A stretch of 64,000 nucleotides of DNA, taken from contig CAMVPA010000004.1 in the NCBI GenBank assembly GCA_947169245.1, positions 47,478-111,477 of the forward strand, written 5' to 3'. Below the pieces are notes generated by a model. The model saw nothing but the letters and a program-made list of their open reading frames with translations. It did not search any database and was not told the origin of the DNA. Source of the DNA: an uncultured Prevotellaceae bacterium (lineage in GTDB: Bacteria > Bacteroidota > Bacteroidia > Bacteroidales > Bacteroidaceae). The position numbers and the translations under genes were made by a program. This document shows positions 16,705 through 27,062 of this stretch, in pieces (the stretch's first letter is position 1; every line of letters starts with the position of its first letter).

Positions 16705-18891
16705 ATGACGACTTTGGCTGCCTATTTTCCCATCACTGACCCCACACTCATCTTTTTCGTGGTGTTGCTGATAGTCCTGTTTGCCCCAATCATCATGGGC
16801 AAGCTCCGAATACCGCATATCATCGGCATGGTGCTGGCCGGCGTCATCATAGGACAGTACGGACTGAACATCTTGGAGCGTGACAGCTCGTTTGAGCTCT
16901 TCGGGCGTGTCGGACTGTACTACATCATGTTTCTGGCCGGCTTAGAGATGGACCTGGAGGGCGTCAAGCGCAACAAACGGCGCTTCCTCATCTTCGGACT
17001 GCTGACCTGTCTGGTGCCGCTGGGACTGACCTACGTCATGGCCATCTACCTGCTGCACTATTCACCGGCTGCTGCGTTTCTGTTAGGATGCATCATGGCG
17101 TCGAATACGCTTATCTCCTACCCCATCGTCAGCCGCTACGGACTGCAGCGCCACTCCAGCGTCACACTCTCCGTAGGTTCTTCGATGATCAGCCTCTTCC
17201 TGGCGCTGGTCATGATTGCAGCCCTCGCCGCCGCCTTTGCCGCCGCCTCCGATAGCACAGGTCCCGCCGCAGCTACCACCGGTTTTCCGGCAGGCAGCTG
17301 GCTTTTCTGGCCGCTCTTCGTACTGAAGCTGACTGCCTATATTGCCGCGATGCTGTGGCTCATCCCGCACCTGACGCGCTATTTCCTGCGCCGCTATAGC
17401 GATGCCGTCATGCAGTTCATCTTCGTACTGTCGGTGATGTTCCTCAACGCGGCCCTTACTGACTTTATCGGACTGGAGGGCATCTTCGGCGCCTTCTTCT
17501 CAGGCCTGATCATGAACAGGTTCATACCGCAGGTGTCGCCGCTGATGAACCGTCTGGAGTTCATCGGCAACGCCCTGTTCATCCCCTACTTCCTTATTGG
17601 TGTGGGCATGCTCATTAATGTGCGCACGTTGATGACAGGGCCTCACGTCTTGTGGGTGGTGCTGCTCATCGCCTTCTTTGGGACATTCGGCAAAGCTGTG
17701 GCGGCCTATATTTCCAGTCTGCTGTTCCAGCTGCCGAAGCACGACGGACACATGATGTTCGGACTGACGTCTGCACATGCAGCCGGCGCCATTGCCATGG
17801 TTATGGTAGGTATGCGACTGGAGGTGGCGCCAGGCGTCTATCTGGTCAGTGACGACATGCTTAATGGTGTGGTCATGATGATTTTGGTCACCTGTATCAT
17901 CTCCACACTGATGACAGAACGCGCCTCACAGCAAATAGTTATTGCCAACAGCCAGCAGCCGACAACGGGCAACCAACGGAAGGATGACGAGAAGATTCTG
18001 CTCTGTGTGAAATATCCCGAGATTGCACCACAGCTACTGGAACAGGCCATACTCATGCGACGCACAGACAGCCAACGGCCAAAAGCCAACAGTCAGCAGG
18101 GATTGGTGGCCCTGAACGTGGTATATGACGACCAGACAGCAGCCAAGCACCGCGAGGAGGGGTTGCAACTGCTGGAGAAACTGGAGCGTCAGGCTACAGC
18201 GTCCGACGTGCAAATACAGACTCAGGTACGACTGGCCACAAATATTGCCAATGGCATCAAGCACGCCTTCCGTGAGTTCGCCTGCTCAGAAATCATATTG
18301 GGCATGCACGTACACACCGAGCGCAACGCAAAGTTCTGGGGCGACTTCCTGCAGAGCCTCTATAACGGCTTGAACCGCCAGATCATGCTGTCGCGCTTCG
18401 TCCAGCCACTGAACACCCTACGCCGCATACAGGTGGCAGTGCCCAGTCGTGCCGAATTCGAGCCGGGCTTTCACCGCTGGCTGGAACGGCTGTGCAGGCT
18501 GGCCGGACAACTGGACTGCCGCATACAGTTCCACGGGCGTGAAGAGTCTCTGACACTCATTGCAGAGTACATCAACAACCTGCATCCCTCAGTACGTACG
18601 GAATATACGCCAATGGCTCATTGGAACGAGCTGCCACAGCTCGCTGCCAACATTGCCGACGACCACCTCTTCGTTGTCGTCACAGCCCGTAAGGGAACCA
18701 TCTCCTATAAGAACGCGCTGGAACGCCTGCCAGACGAGCTGCAACGCTACTTCTCAGGCAAGAATCTCATGATTATATTCCCCGACCAGTACGGCACACA
18801 GAAGGAGGAGAGCATGACATTTACCGTAGCCCAGCACCAGGAGGAGAGCTCCATCTACGACTGGCTGTTACATAAAATCAACAAGCTATGA
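16705..18891 (+). CDS. CPA2-family cation:proton antiporter with C-terminal Usp-like region
   Basis: 728 residues from the ATG at 16705; the longer frame from 16570 would begin upstream of the promoter. About 12 membrane helices fill residues 10-415, with family motifs such as [19 protein letters not shown] and [21 protein letters not shown]. The cytoplasmic C-terminal 300 residues have an alpha/beta layout resembling paired universal-stress-protein domains, as in Bacteroidetes KefB/NhaS-like exchangers. It exchanges Na+ or K+ for H+ in the inner membrane; the ion cannot be decided here. Its stop overlaps the LolD-like start (ATGA). Confidence 0.9.
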   Translation: MTTLAAYFPITDPTLIFFVVLLIVLFAPIIMGKLRIPHIIGMVLAGVIIGQYGLNILERDSSFELFGRVGLYYIMFLAGLEMDLEGVKRNKRRFLIFGLLTCLVPLGLTYVMAIYLLHYSPAAAFLLGCIMASNTLISYPIVSRYGLQRHSSVTLSVGSSMISLFLALVMIAALAAAFAAASDSTGPAAATTGFPAGSWLFWPLFVLKLTAYIAAMLWLIPHLTRYFLRRYSDAVMQFIFVLSVMFLNAALTDFIGLEGIFGAFFSGLIMNRFIPQVSPLMNRLEFIGNALFIPYFLIGVGMLINVRTLMTGPHVLWVVLLIAFFGTFGKAVAAYISSLLFQLPKHDGHMMFGLTSAHAAGAIAMVMVGMRLEVAPGVYLVSDDMLNGVVMMILVTCIISTLMTERASQQIVIANSQQPTTGNQRKDDEKILLCVKYPEIAPQLLEQAILMRRTDSQRPKANSQQGLVALNVVYDDQTAAKHREEGLQLLEKLERQATASDVQIQTQVRLATNIANGIKHAFREFACSEIILGMHVHTERNAKFWGDFLQSLYNGLNRQIMLSRFVQPLNTLRRIQVAVPSRAEFEPGFHRWLERLCRLAGQLDCRIQFHGREESLTLIAEYINNLHPSVRTEYTPMAHWNELPQLAANIADDHLFVVVTARKGTISYKNALERLPDELQRYFSGKNLMIIFPDQYGTQKEESMTFTVAQHQEESSIYDWLLHKINKL

Positions 18892-19622
18892 TTACAACAG
18901 AAAATATTACCAAGAGCTTCGGCTCACTACAAGTTCTCAAGGGCATCGACCTGCACATAGACCGCGGCGAGGTCGTCAGCATCGTTGGCCCCAGTGGTGC
19001 CGGCAAGACGACACTCCTACAGATTATCGGCACACTCGACCGGCCAGACGGCGGCAGTGTACGTGTTGACTCCGTTGACGTGACCACTCTCTCACAGAAA
19101 GCGCTGGCCGACTTCCGAAACCGCCACCTCGGCTTCGTCTTCCAGTTCCACCAACTGCTGCCAGAGTTCACAGCCCTGGAGAACATCATGATACCCGCCT
19201 ACATTGCTAAGACGCCGCAGCGACAGGCCAAGGAGCGCGCCAAGGAGCTGCTCGAATTCATGGGACTGGCCGACCGTGCCTCACATAAGCCTGCAGAGCT
19301 CTCTGGCGGCGAGAAACAGCGCGTGGCAGTAGCGCGCGCGCTCGTCAACAACCCTGCCATCATTCTGGCCGACGAGCCCTCCGGCTCACTCGACACCCAG
19401 AACAAGCAGGAGCTGCACCAGCTCTTCTTCGACTTGCGCGACAAGTTCGGACAGACCTTTGTCATCGTCACCCACGACGAACAGCTGGCCACCCTCACCG
19501 ACCGCACCATCCATCTGCGCGACGGCATGATAGAATATCCGGAAATCCCGGAGAGCCACGACAGCCCCGAGGATCTGCCCAATACGATCCTCCAAGAACC
19601 AACATCTCTGCCCAATGATTAA
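18888..19622 (+). CDS. ABC transporter ATPase, LolD/MacB type
   Basis: 244 residues with Walker [13 protein letters not shown], signature [15 protein letters not shown], Walker [13 protein letters not shown] and the H-loop VTHDE. Sequence and length match LolD/FtsE/MacB-type ATPases, which drive mechanotransmission through MacB-fold permeases, for example lipoprotein release to the outer membrane. No permease gene is adjacent, so it must work with one encoded elsewhere. Translationally coupled to the antiporter (4-base overlap) and to the downstream CvfB-like gene (8-base overlap). A short acidic C-terminal tail follows the core. Confidence 0.9.
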   Translation: MITTENITKSFGSLQVLKGIDLHIDRGEVVSIVGPSGAGKTTLLQIIGTLDRPDGGSVRVDSVDVTTLSQKALADFRNRHLGFVFQFHQLLPEFTALENIMIPAYIAKTPQRQAKERAKELLEFMGLADRASHKPAELSGGEKQRVAVARALVNNPAIILADEPSGSLDTQNKQELHQLFFDLRDKFGQTFVIVTHDEQLATLTDRTIHLRDGMIEYPEIPESHDSPEDLPNTILQEPTSLPND

Positions 19623-20274
19623 ACTCGGTGACTATAACCTCTTGCGCATCGTCAAGCAAGTAGACTTCGGGCTCTACCTGTCACCCATTGCCGATGGTTC
19701 ACAAGGTAGCGAGGATGCCGCTACCCCCTATGACGAAATTCTTCTGCCCAAACGTTACGTCACAGCCACGATGCACATAGGCGACGAAATAGAAGTGTTT
19801 CTCTATCTGGACCACGACGAGCGTATTGTAGCCACTACCGAACACCCCATAGCCAAGGTTGGCGAGTTCGCCTATCTGGAATGTGCTTGGACCAACGAGT
19901 TTGGCGCATTCCTGAACTGGGGTCTCCAGAAGGACCTGTTCTGCCCGTTCCGCGAGCAGAAACAGCGCATGGAGAGGGGAAAGACCTACTATGTCTACGT
20001 CATGGAAGACGAGAAGACACACCGGCTCATGGCCACCGCCAAGGTGGAGCGTTTCCAGAAAGGAGACAGTCGTCGACGCGTGCTCGACTTCGCCGAACAG
20101 CTATTGCGATACCTCCATGAGAACGACGGCTACTGCGAACTGGGCGACCACTCCGATGCCGAGGCCATCAGCGCCCGCTTCCAAGTGTCAAAGAAAGCCT
20201 ATAAGCGGGCTGTAGGTGACCTTTACAAACGACAGCTTATCACCATCAGCGACGACGGCATCCACCTCGTCTGA
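19615..20274 (+). CDS. CvfB-like S1 RNA-binding protein
   Basis: 219 residues. It opens like CvfB proteins ([22 protein letters not shown]) with S1-type beta-barrel segments (about residues 1-65 and 70-140, the second with [16 protein letters not shown]). It ends in a winged-helix-like region (about 155-219). Homologues are often near 280 residues, so one S1 repeat may be missing. The family binds RNA and affects virulence-factor expression in Gram-positive bacteria; the role in Bacteroidetes is unclear. The frame after the TGA at 20272 stays open through a tandem heptapeptide-like repeat. Confidence 0.82.
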   Translation: MIKLGDYNLLRIVKQVDFGLYLSPIADGSQGSEDAATPYDEILLPKRYVTATMHIGDEIEVFLYLDHDERIVATTEHPIAKVGEFAYLECAWTNEFGAFLNWGLQKDLFCPFREQKQRMERGKTYYVYVMEDEKTHRLMATAKVERFQKGDSRRRVLDFAEQLLRYLHENDGYCELGDHSDAEAISARFQVSKKAYKRAVGDLYKRQLITISDDGIHLV

Positions 20275-20283
20275 CGGAATATA

Positions 20284-20370
20284 GCCAACTTCCAGCAAAA
20301 AGGAGCCGACTTTCTACAAATAGAGGCCGACTTTCAGCAAAAAGGGGCCGACTTTCGCGCGAAAGTCGGC
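20284..20370 (+). repeat. Four tandem 21-bp units ending in a terminator palindrome
   Basis: Four units with an exact 21-bp period start at 20284, 20305, 20326 and 20347. Each opens with GCCGACTTTC (GCCAACTTCC in the first); two then read AGCAAAAAGG. The last unit is followed by GAAAGTCGGC, the inverse of its own start, making a hairpin. Read in the CvfB frame after its stop, the units give ANFQQKG, ADFLQIE, ADFQQKG and ADFRAKV. Confidence 0.88.
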
Positions 20371-20376
20371 CCCTAT
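20344..20376. terminator. Bidirectional terminator between cvfB-like gene and ompA
   Basis: GGGGCCGACTTTC pairs with GAAAGTCGGCCCC around GCGC (13-bp stem), with TATATTTT on the right and AAAA on the left. It serves both converging transcripts and is built from the fourth 21-bp repeat. Confidence 0.85.
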
Positions 20377-20393
20377 ATTTTGGGAAAAACAAA

Positions 20394-21536
20394 TTACTCT
20401 GCGATACAGATAGACACACGGTTCATGTCGTTCTCGGCGAACGGCTGTACGCGGCTACCCTTTGAGTCGTAGCTGATACGGCTCTCTGCGATACCATACT
20501 GCTCCTTCAGAGCCTTCACAACGACGTCAGCACGCTGAGCGGCCAGACGGTCATTGATCTTGTCGTTACCAGTGCCGGCGTCAGCATAGCCAGTCACAGT
20601 AACCTTAGCCTTCGGATACTTGTTCAGATAGTCAGCGATATCCTTCACCTTCTGAGCCTCCTCTGCACGGATGTCAGTCTTGTTGATCAGGAAGAAGATG
20701 TCGCGACGGATTGGCTCAATCTTCTCAACCACGGGTGTGGGAGCGGGAGTAACAGTTGCGGGCTGGGGCTCGGGCTCAGAGACAGCAACGGGCTCGGGAA
20801 CAGCTGCAACAGGCACAGTCTTGGTATAGGTGCTACCAAGGTTGATGCGTACACCTGCCAGTGCATTGAAGTACCAGTCTGCGTTTTCAGCCTTCTTTGA
20901 GTTGTAGTGGTCAGAGAGGATATTAGCGTTACCCTCGAGAATGATGTTAACAGCGTCGCTTACACGGAAGCCGAGCTCGATACCACCACGACCGAAAGGA
21001 CGAATCTTTGAACCATCCCATACATACTCCAGCTCGTACTTAGCAGCGTTCTTGCCAAGAGCAGCGTTGATGTCTTGAACCTCGTCGTTGCCGAAGCCCA
21101 AGTTAATGCCACCACCCAGGAAAGCCGTCACATTGAAAGTGCGGAGGGGGTTGTAGCCACAGATAAGGTTCGACAGGTTGAACATCACGTCGATGCCAGG
21201 AGCCACATAGTTCCACTTGTAAGTCTCAGTGTGAGCAGGCTCGTTACCAATCTGGAAACCGTTCCAGCCACCCTTCGACTGCCAAGCATTAGCCTGCAGA
21301 CGGGCTGCAACGATGGGCGAGAACTGATAGCCCAGACCCAGCTGTACGTTCGGAGACAGCAGGTCAGAGAACTTGGCCTCACCAAGTGTGTACTGAGCAC
21401 CAGCTCCCAGGTTCAGGAAGAAGTGCTTCTGGAACTCGTAATTGTTGCCCTCGGCATCGGTATACGTTGCCTGAGCGTTTGCTGTCAAACCCATCGCGAG
21501 CAGCACAGCGGTAAAAATAGTCTTCAATGTTTTCAT
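20394..21536 (-). CDS. OmpA-family outer-membrane protein
   Basis: 380 residues. Signal peptide (MKTLKTIFTAVLLAMGLTANAQA), an N-terminal beta-barrel of about 220 residues, a Pro/Glu/Val-rich linker (about 240-265), then a C-terminal OmpA peptidoglycan-binding domain (about 275-380) with VTVTGYADAGTGND, LAAQRADVV and the closing NRVSICI. It tethers the outer membrane to peptidoglycan. Own promoter at 21583; probably highly expressed, as major OmpA proteins are in this order. Confidence 0.93.
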   Translation of the reverse strand: MKTLKTIFTAVLLAMGLTANAQATYTDAEGNNYEFQKHFFLNLGAGAQYTLGEAKFSDLLSPNVQLGLGYQFSPIVAARLQANAWQSKGGWNGFQIGNEPAHTETYKWNYVAPGIDVMFNLSNLICGYNPLRTFNVTAFLGGGINLGFGNDEVQDINAALGKNAAKYELEYVWDGSKIRPFGRGGIELGFRVSDAVNIILEGNANILSDHYNSKKAENADWYFNALAGVRINLGSTYTKTVPVAAVPEPVAVSEPEPQPATVTPAPTPVVEKIEPIRRDIFFLINKTDIRAEEAQKVKDIADYLNKYPKAKVTVTGYADAGTGNDKINDRLAAQRADVVVKALKEQYGIAESRISYDSKGSRVQPFAENDMNRVSICIAE

Positions 21537-21582
21537 AACTATATTACTAATAATGTTGTTAGATATCTACACTTTTCGGGAG

Positions 21583-21590
21583 CAAAGGTA
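21583..21590 (-). promoter_or_regulatory. -7 box for ompA
   Basis: Minus-strand TACCTTTG 47 bases upstream of the ompA ATG, within a strongly A/T-rich leader. Confidence 0.65.
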
Positions 21591-21665
21591 CATAAAAATT
21601 TCGATTCGCCTACATTTTTTAGCAAAAATATTACATTTCCCCCGCGTTTTTTCCGTTTTCGACGC

Positions 21666-21686
21666 AAAAAGGCTGTAAAAAAGCCA
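21666..21686 (-). terminator. Possible weak terminator after the surface-protein operon
   Basis: On the minus strand GGCT-TTTTTAC-AGCC is followed by TTTTT. The stem is short, so the confidence is modest, but the position fits the end of the five-gene leftward operon. Confidence 0.45.
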
Positions 21687-21715
21687 TCATGTTCCGAAAG
21701 GGAAATACAAATATA

Positions 21716-24028
21716 CTATTTAGTCACAGGTCGGATGGGCAAACCAATATTACGCTCCAGATACTTGAGTTTCTTTTCACTCTCGTTGAATTGAAGGATA
21801 TACGCATTCTTATTATAATGCTCCTCTGCAACTCCATAATAAACATAGTCTGACCAATAATAGCCAATATCATCCAGTTTATACACTTGAGGCGAAGTAT
21901 CCGTTGTAACCATACGCCCAGCAGCAGGCAGGAAGATGCTCCTACCATTCTTACCCTTCACCTCATAGCCCCATATAGCACCATGTTTGGTGTCAGTTCG
22001 CGACGACCACGTCCAAGTACATTCCTCTATCAGTTCGTTAATCTCTGACTGAGTAGGCAGACGCCATGTTCCACCCCAGCGTACATGAGCAGCGTCATAT
22101 TGGGTTCCTGCAATAGAATAAGAATTTCTTTTCTGATCATTCGGATCAGTATAAGTTCCAAGGTATTTCATACCACCAATATCACTACTGTTACCATAGA
22201 TATAACTTGCTACGGTATACTGCTCCTGAATCTCAGTTGCACCCCACGTCAAGTAGTCACCAGCAAGATCTTGTGAAGTACCTCCAATATTACGGTCAGC
22301 CCACTTGGTGCCACTGGTAAGTCCCAAACTCACCGCAGTACCAGCAACTGCCGTTTCAGGTGTAGGCTCAACATAAGGATCATCGTTTCCGCCTTCTCCG
22401 CTGCCGCTGCCACTGCCGCTATCGCCACCACTGCTACCGCCTTGAGAACTTGAAGCTTCTTCATAGACGGCACGAATAGGCATTCGGTACCACATCGGTT
22501 GTGTCTGGATGCTCGGACTAACATTATTGTAAAGAGCTGCGAGATATGGTAACTTCTCATCATCACATTCTGCCGTCCAATACCATCCGTAATTAGTTTT
22601 TTTGTAGTCAGTATTACTTTCAGAATATTGCGTTATCAAACCACAATACGGAATGGAGATGCTATTACCGTTTGAGGCTGTAAACACATTACACTTTGTA
22701 TCATTATCAAATGTAACAGTTGTTTTCGCAAAGAGTTCCTCAAACTCTGCACGGGTCGGCATACGCCACTTCTTTCCCCACTTGGCGTAGGGTGTGTCAT
22801 AGTTCTGGTTAAAGCCTATATTCTTCGACGTTGTGCTATAACCATAATCATCGTAACTTCTCGATTCCTTCATGCCTGTTGGATCACCCCAACCAATATA
22901 GCGGCCTGCCTCGGAAGGCGATGTGGCTCCAACATTGAAGCTTGCCCATTTCACACTCAGACCCAGATCAACAATAGCAGGCTCAGGGAACAGGGTAGTT
23001 GCAAAGTTCTTCGACTCCTCCTGCTGATAGATACGTTGGCCGTTGCTCATCTCAACAAATGCACAGTACCAATAAGGCACATCGGGCGTCAAGTTGGTCA
23101 ATTCAATCTCACAGCTGCCATCTAAACATGTCTGCGTAGGCGTTTCACGACGGGCGTTATCATTTTCCAAGTCCTTTTGCGTTCCATAAACAAGTCCGAC
23201 TCTCAAACCGCCATAATTAGTATATGAGCCAGACAGCTGAACCCTCACCTTTGCAGAAGTAGTACCTAAGCTGTAAGCCTCACTTGACGAAACGCTTACA
23301 TCAATCTTTGGCGCACCATGTACAGCACGCAGAGCACAACCCATGTAGCGCATCAAAACACCAACAGTCGGCTTATTGCCATTACCGTATGCAAACATCA
23401 TAGCTTTAGCCATAGATTTGTCCGTCTTATTCAGCGTGCCACTCCAATAGTTTAGTGCAGTACCCTGTCCAGACACGGCATCACCGTCACGGCTACCGGC
23501 GGCAGGCAGGAAAATAGTATTGCCATTAGAACCTGTCACAGTAAAACCAGCACCATCCTGACCATTAACCCATTCCCAGGTACAACCGTCAATTAATTCC
23601 TGAAGCTCTTCATCAGTAGGCAGGCGCCATACATCGTCGCCCGAACTCCAATACTTCTTAATAATGTCATTACCGAAGCCCGAAATATCGCCGGCAGGCT
23701 GTTCTACAGGATACCACTTCAGCTTCTTCGATTCATTCAAGCCTGTTACATCGCCCCAGCCCACAAGCCAGCCGGGATTAGTAACTGACGTGGCGCCAAG
23801 GTTGATGTTGGCCCACTCAACCGAGAGACCAAGGTTAACAGCCGTGGGAGCAGGAGCGCCATCGGGTAGTTTCCTATCCTCAATAGCTTCGAAGTAGATA
23901 GAATCTACATCCCAAACGTTCTTCTCGAACATTGTACCGTCGTCATAGCGGATAATCAGCTTATGCTGAGCCTGTGTACTGAGGGGCAGCAGAATTGCTG
24001 CAAGCAGTGTTATGATTGTCTTCTTCAT
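21716..24028 (-). CDS. Surface protein with three FISUMP-like domains
   Basis: 770 residues. After a signal peptide (MKKTIITLLAAILLPLSTQAQ) come three copies of a domain beginning VxLGLSVxWAxxNxGA and running through WRLPT/WRMPT, FLPAAG or IPYCG to a closing RPV-like strand (about residues 62-250, 345-525 and 562-770). The pattern is that of the Fibrobacter succinogenes major paralogous (FISUMP, TIGR02145) domain, common in Bacteroidetes surface proteins. An Ig/Fn3-like segment lies between copies 1 and 2 and a Gly/Ser linker before copy 3. Ligand unknown. The start overlaps the stop of the upstream gene (ATGA). Confidence 0.8.
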   Translation of the reverse strand: MKKTIITLLAAILLPLSTQAQHKLIIRYDDGTMFEKNVWDVDSIYFEAIEDRKLPDGAPAPTAVNLGLSVEWANINLGATSVTNPGWLVGWGDVTGLNESKKLKWYPVEQPAGDISGFGNDIIKKYWSSGDDVWRLPTDEELQELIDGCTWEWVNGQDGAGFTVTGSNGNTIFLPAAGSRDGDAVSGQGTALNYWSGTLNKTDKSMAKAMMFAYGNGNKPTVGVLMRYMGCALRAVHGAPKIDVSVSSSEAYSLGTTSAKVRVQLSGSYTNYGGLRVGLVYGTQKDLENDNARRETPTQTCLDGSCEIELTNLTPDVPYWYCAFVEMSNGQRIYQQEESKNFATTLFPEPAIVDLGLSVKWASFNVGATSPSEAGRYIGWGDPTGMKESRSYDDYGYSTTSKNIGFNQNYDTPYAKWGKKWRMPTRAEFEELFAKTTVTFDNDTKCNVFTASNGNSISIPYCGLITQYSESNTDYKKTNYGWYWTAECDDEKLPYLAALYNNVSPSIQTQPMWYRMPIRAVYEEASSSQGGSSGGDSGSGSGSGEGGNDDPYVEPTPETAVAGTAVSLGLTSGTKWADRNIGGTSQDLAGDYLTWGATEIQEQYTVASYIYGNSSDIGGMKYLGTYTDPNDQKRNSYSIAGTQYDAAHVRWGGTWRLPTQSEINELIEECTWTWSSRTDTKHGAIWGYEVKGKNGRSIFLPAAGRMVTTDTSPQVYKLDDIGYYWSDYVYYGVAEEHYNKNAYILQFNESEKKLKYLERNIGLPIRPVTK

Positions 24029-26652
24029 TTTCTGTATACCTTGAACGAGTTATTATTTACCTTAATTATATAGAGTCCCTGCGGCTGACGGGCCAAACGG
24101 ACGATGATGTCGCGGTCAAAGCGTACCACCTCAGCAGCCACCTGCTGGCCACGGGCATCGAACACGCTGACAGGAGCCGTCTCACGCGCACCAAGTACGC
24201 GTACTGTCTGACCGTCAACAACCTCAAAGCGCAAGTTCTGGAGCCTGCTGTCACTGATGCCCAAAGCAACACTGTCAACCGAGAATACTGCCTTGATGGC
24301 AACAACACCCTCGTCAGGAACGACGAAGCGATAGTGTCGTAGCTGGCTCAAATCATCTGGATCGGCGCCTATCAGGTCTACTCCCGTAATACTATCCTTC
24401 TTGATATAATAGTAAGACTTGGGAGTCACTGTAAGCATCACAGTAGAACCTGCCAATGCATAGTAGTTATCTACAATGATGGTAGCCTGCTCACTGTCGA
24501 AGGTGGCAGGAGCGCTATTGTTCAACAGTTCATCAACTGTAGGCTTAATCAACAAATCGTTAACAACGATACTGACGCTCGGCCTCAGATAGATGACAAA
24601 CGTCGTGTCAACCTTGTTGAAATAGTTACCCTGACCCTCAATGGTCAATGTAGCAATGCCAGGCTCAGTATTGTTGTCAGGCGTTACAGTATAGTCGGTT
24701 CCCTCAATCAGTGTTGCAGAACCACACTGTACTGTAAGAGTAGGAAGGACTGACTGGCCTGTGTAGGCAACGCTATCGGCCATCGTCACCGTGGCATCTT
24801 CAATGGAGCGCGGAGTGACTTCCAACGTAGCATTGACATAGCTGAAGTCATAATTCTGAGCCTCACCGCCACTGACGATAATAGCATACTCGCCAACGGG
24901 ACTGTCTTTCTGACATTCAATCGTGACAGTTGGCATTACAGTGATAACCGAATCATTTTCGTTATTGACGAAGCCTGTTATCGTAGTAGCAGGTTCCGGA
25001 TTCTCATCACCATATACCTTTGTCAGAGCATCTGCCTCTACGGTCAGCATCACCTTCGAAATAACAAAGGTCGTATCAAGAATTCCCTCATAATTGCCTT
25101 TACCCACAATCAATAGATGAGCAACACCTGCATCTTTATTATCAGTAGGGGTTGCAGTGAAATCAGTACCCTCAACCAAAGCGACTCCATTATGTTCCAA
25201 TCTATAGGTGGGTACGATGGGCTGTCCGGTATATGCAAACGACTCACCATCAATAGTCAACACTGTCGTAGCCACCAAGTCGTAAATAAGCGGTTTAATG
25301 ACGAAGGTTGTATCAATCGTTCCTGTATAGTTGCCCATACCCGTAATGATGAGTTGTGCTAAGCCAGGAGCATCGTTGTTGCTACAAGCTATTGTATAAT
25401 CCGTGTCTTCTAACAACACTGTCGTGCCGTGCTTAACCGTTACGTCAGGAGTGACAGGGGTACCGCTGATAGTATATAGCGGTTGTTGGAAACTGACAAT
25501 GATGTCCTCACTTGACAAATCGATGACATGAGGCTTGATGACAAAAGCAGTTTCAATAGTACCCACATATCGACTGATGCCACTCAACGTCAGCGTAGCA
25601 GTACCAATTGCATCGTTATCATTGATAGTAATGGTATAGTCTTCACCTGCCTTGAGCGTCACATCATTGTGCTTTAACGTAACAACTGGGACAATGGGGG
25701 TTCCTTCGTAAATATAGAATACCGCATCAAGAGTCACTTGATCGTTCGAGATATCAATGCGCTTGTAGAAGTTAACATTCATCTCCACCGTGCCAGAGGC
25801 AGGGACCGTATAGGTATAACTGCTCATTTGACTTAAATCAATGACATCTTTAACCATAAGCTGAACATTGACGCTGTCCCTAGATGTCCAATAGCCATCG
25901 GCAGGCAACAACCACACCGTTACAGTTTCACCTGGCAATGCGTAATAATTGCTCAATAAGACGGTACCTGAGGAAGTATAATAGGTAGCAGATGTTACAC
26001 CATATTCCTGTGTAAGCTCTGGTTTAACATTTTGCTCATTGATAGAAACAATGAAAGTAGGCTGAATTGTTATCGTAAACGTTGCAATAACACTATCAGT
26101 ATAGTTTCCTTTGCCAACAATGGTGACTGTGGCTTCGCCTGGATTAATGTTATTGGAGTATGCGACAGTATAATCCGTGCCTTCTGTCAACACCTCATTG
26201 TCGTAAGTAACAGTAACAGTAGGCTTGATTTCACTACCTGTATAGTCAAACTGTGTCCGCGACAGCGTAATAGAAGCCATCGTGATAGAGGTTGGAACAA
26301 CAGGGAAAGGATCATTCTTGGGAGTTTGATCATAGTCAGGTACCCTTGGAACATAGTCGTTGCCTACAGGTATCGTGGTATCAGGAGCTACTGAACCGGA
26401 ACTGGATTCAGAAACTTCCGAAGGCAAAAACTTCAGGCTAACTATATTGTCAATCGATTTACTAAACGATTTAGAATCGATTTCCAATTTCTCATTAGTA
26501 AAGCGGACGGTGGGCTTCTCCACAAGGTTATAGGCCACACTGTCACTACTCGTCATTTTGATGACGAGTTTTGTCTCTGTGGCTGCCTTTGCGAACAAAG
26601 ACGGCCATAGGGACAAAATCAAGAGTGCGAATATTGTATGTATGTTCCGCAT
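24025..26652 (-). CDS. Surface protein with MBG/Ig-like repeats and C-terminal sorting-like domain
   Basis: 875 residues. A signal peptide is followed by five repeats of a roughly 75-residue Ig-like module with the pattern YTG..I.P.V.....L.EGTDYT...NN..G.A.L.I.G.GNY.G..DTTFVI. One MBG-type repeat (TKVYGDENPEPATTITGFVN, about residue 545) lies among them, plus two spacer domains with YYALPGETV/YYALAGSTV. The last 75 residues (VSVFDARGQQV to LYIIKVNNNSFKVYRK) resemble a type IX secretion C-terminal sorting domain. Probably a repetitive adhesin or stalk at the cell surface. It overlaps the DUF1573 gene by 34 bases. Confidence 0.8.
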   Translation of the reverse strand: MRNIHTIFALLILSLWPSLFAKAATETKLVIKMTSSDSVAYNLVEKPTVRFTNEKLEIDSKSFSKSIDNIVSLKFLPSEVSESSSGSVAPDTTIPVGNDYVPRVPDYDQTPKNDPFPVVPTSITMASITLSRTQFDYTGSEIKPTVTVTYDNEVLTEGTDYTVAYSNNINPGEATVTIVGKGNYTDSVIATFTITIQPTFIVSINEQNVKPELTQEYGVTSATYYTSSGTVLLSNYYALPGETVTVWLLPADGYWTSRDSVNVQLMVKDVIDLSQMSSYTYTVPASGTVEMNVNFYKRIDISNDQVTLDAVFYIYEGTPIVPVVTLKHNDVTLKAGEDYTITINDNDAIGTATLTLSGISRYVGTIETAFVIKPHVIDLSSEDIIVSFQQPLYTISGTPVTPDVTVKHGTTVLLEDTDYTIACSNNDAPGLAQLIITGMGNYTGTIDTTFVIKPLIYDLVATTVLTIDGESFAYTGQPIVPTYRLEHNGVALVEGTDFTATPTDNKDAGVAHLLIVGKGNYEGILDTTFVISKVMLTVEADALTKVYGDENPEPATTITGFVNNENDSVITVMPTVTIECQKDSPVGEYAIIVSGGEAQNYDFSYVNATLEVTPRSIEDATVTMADSVAYTGQSVLPTLTVQCGSATLIEGTDYTVTPDNNTEPGIATLTIEGQGNYFNKVDTTFVIYLRPSVSIVVNDLLIKPTVDELLNNSAPATFDSEQATIIVDNYYALAGSTVMLTVTPKSYYYIKKDSITGVDLIGADPDDLSQLRHYRFVVPDEGVVAIKAVFSVDSVALGISDSRLQNLRFEVVDGQTVRVLGARETAPVSVFDARGQQVAAEVVRFDRDIIVRLARQPQGLYIIKVNNNSFKVYRK

Positions 26653-27062
26653 GTATCACTTGCTACGTTTGGAGAAAGCACCTTCACCTTGAAATAGAAG
26701 GATGTAGGGCTATCATCCGAATTACTATATATCTTGACCTCGCGAGTCATCTCTGAAGGGAAGAATTCCTTACCACTGAACGTTAGGTGAAGTGTGACAG
26801 AACGACCACCCTTGATGGGATCCTTAGGATAATCAACAGTCGTACAGTGGCATGTCGTCTCAACATCACTGATTATCAGTTCATCATCACCAGTGTTACG
26901 TAACTCCACTTCAAAGGCTTTGGGGTCGTCCGTTATCAATACTGTGCCAATATCGACCATCTCTTCACCAAGTTGTAGGTGAGCAGGCTTGTGCTCACAA
27001 GAACACAGTCCAATAAGACAGAGCGACACGGCAACTGTAAAAAATGATTTATGAATCATCAT
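26619..27062 (-). CDS. DUF1573 lipoprotein
   Basis: 147 residues. A lipobox (CLIGLCSC, Cys near residue 22) is followed by one Ig-like DUF1573 domain: VDIGTVLITDDPKAFEVELRN, then TTCHCTTVDYPKDPIKGG, the diagnostic cysteine-containing turn. DUF1573 domains are common in Bacteroidetes exported proteins; the function is not established. The C-terminal 34 bases overlap the next gene, and the start overlaps the upstream stop by 4 bases. Confidence 0.85.
   Translation of the reverse strand: MMIHKSFFTVAVSLCLIGLCSCEHKPAHLQLGEEMVDIGTVLITDDPKAFEVELRNTGDDELIISDVETTCHCTTVDYPKDPIKGGRSVTLHLTFSGKEFFPSEMTREVKIYSNSDDSPTSFYFKVKVLSPNVASDTCGTYIQYSHS

Noticed and set aside
20284..20370. CRISPR array or protein-coding extension of the CvfB-like gene
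   Set aside because: Units are tandem without spacers, and a stop codon precedes them; treated as a non-coding tandem repeat with terminator.
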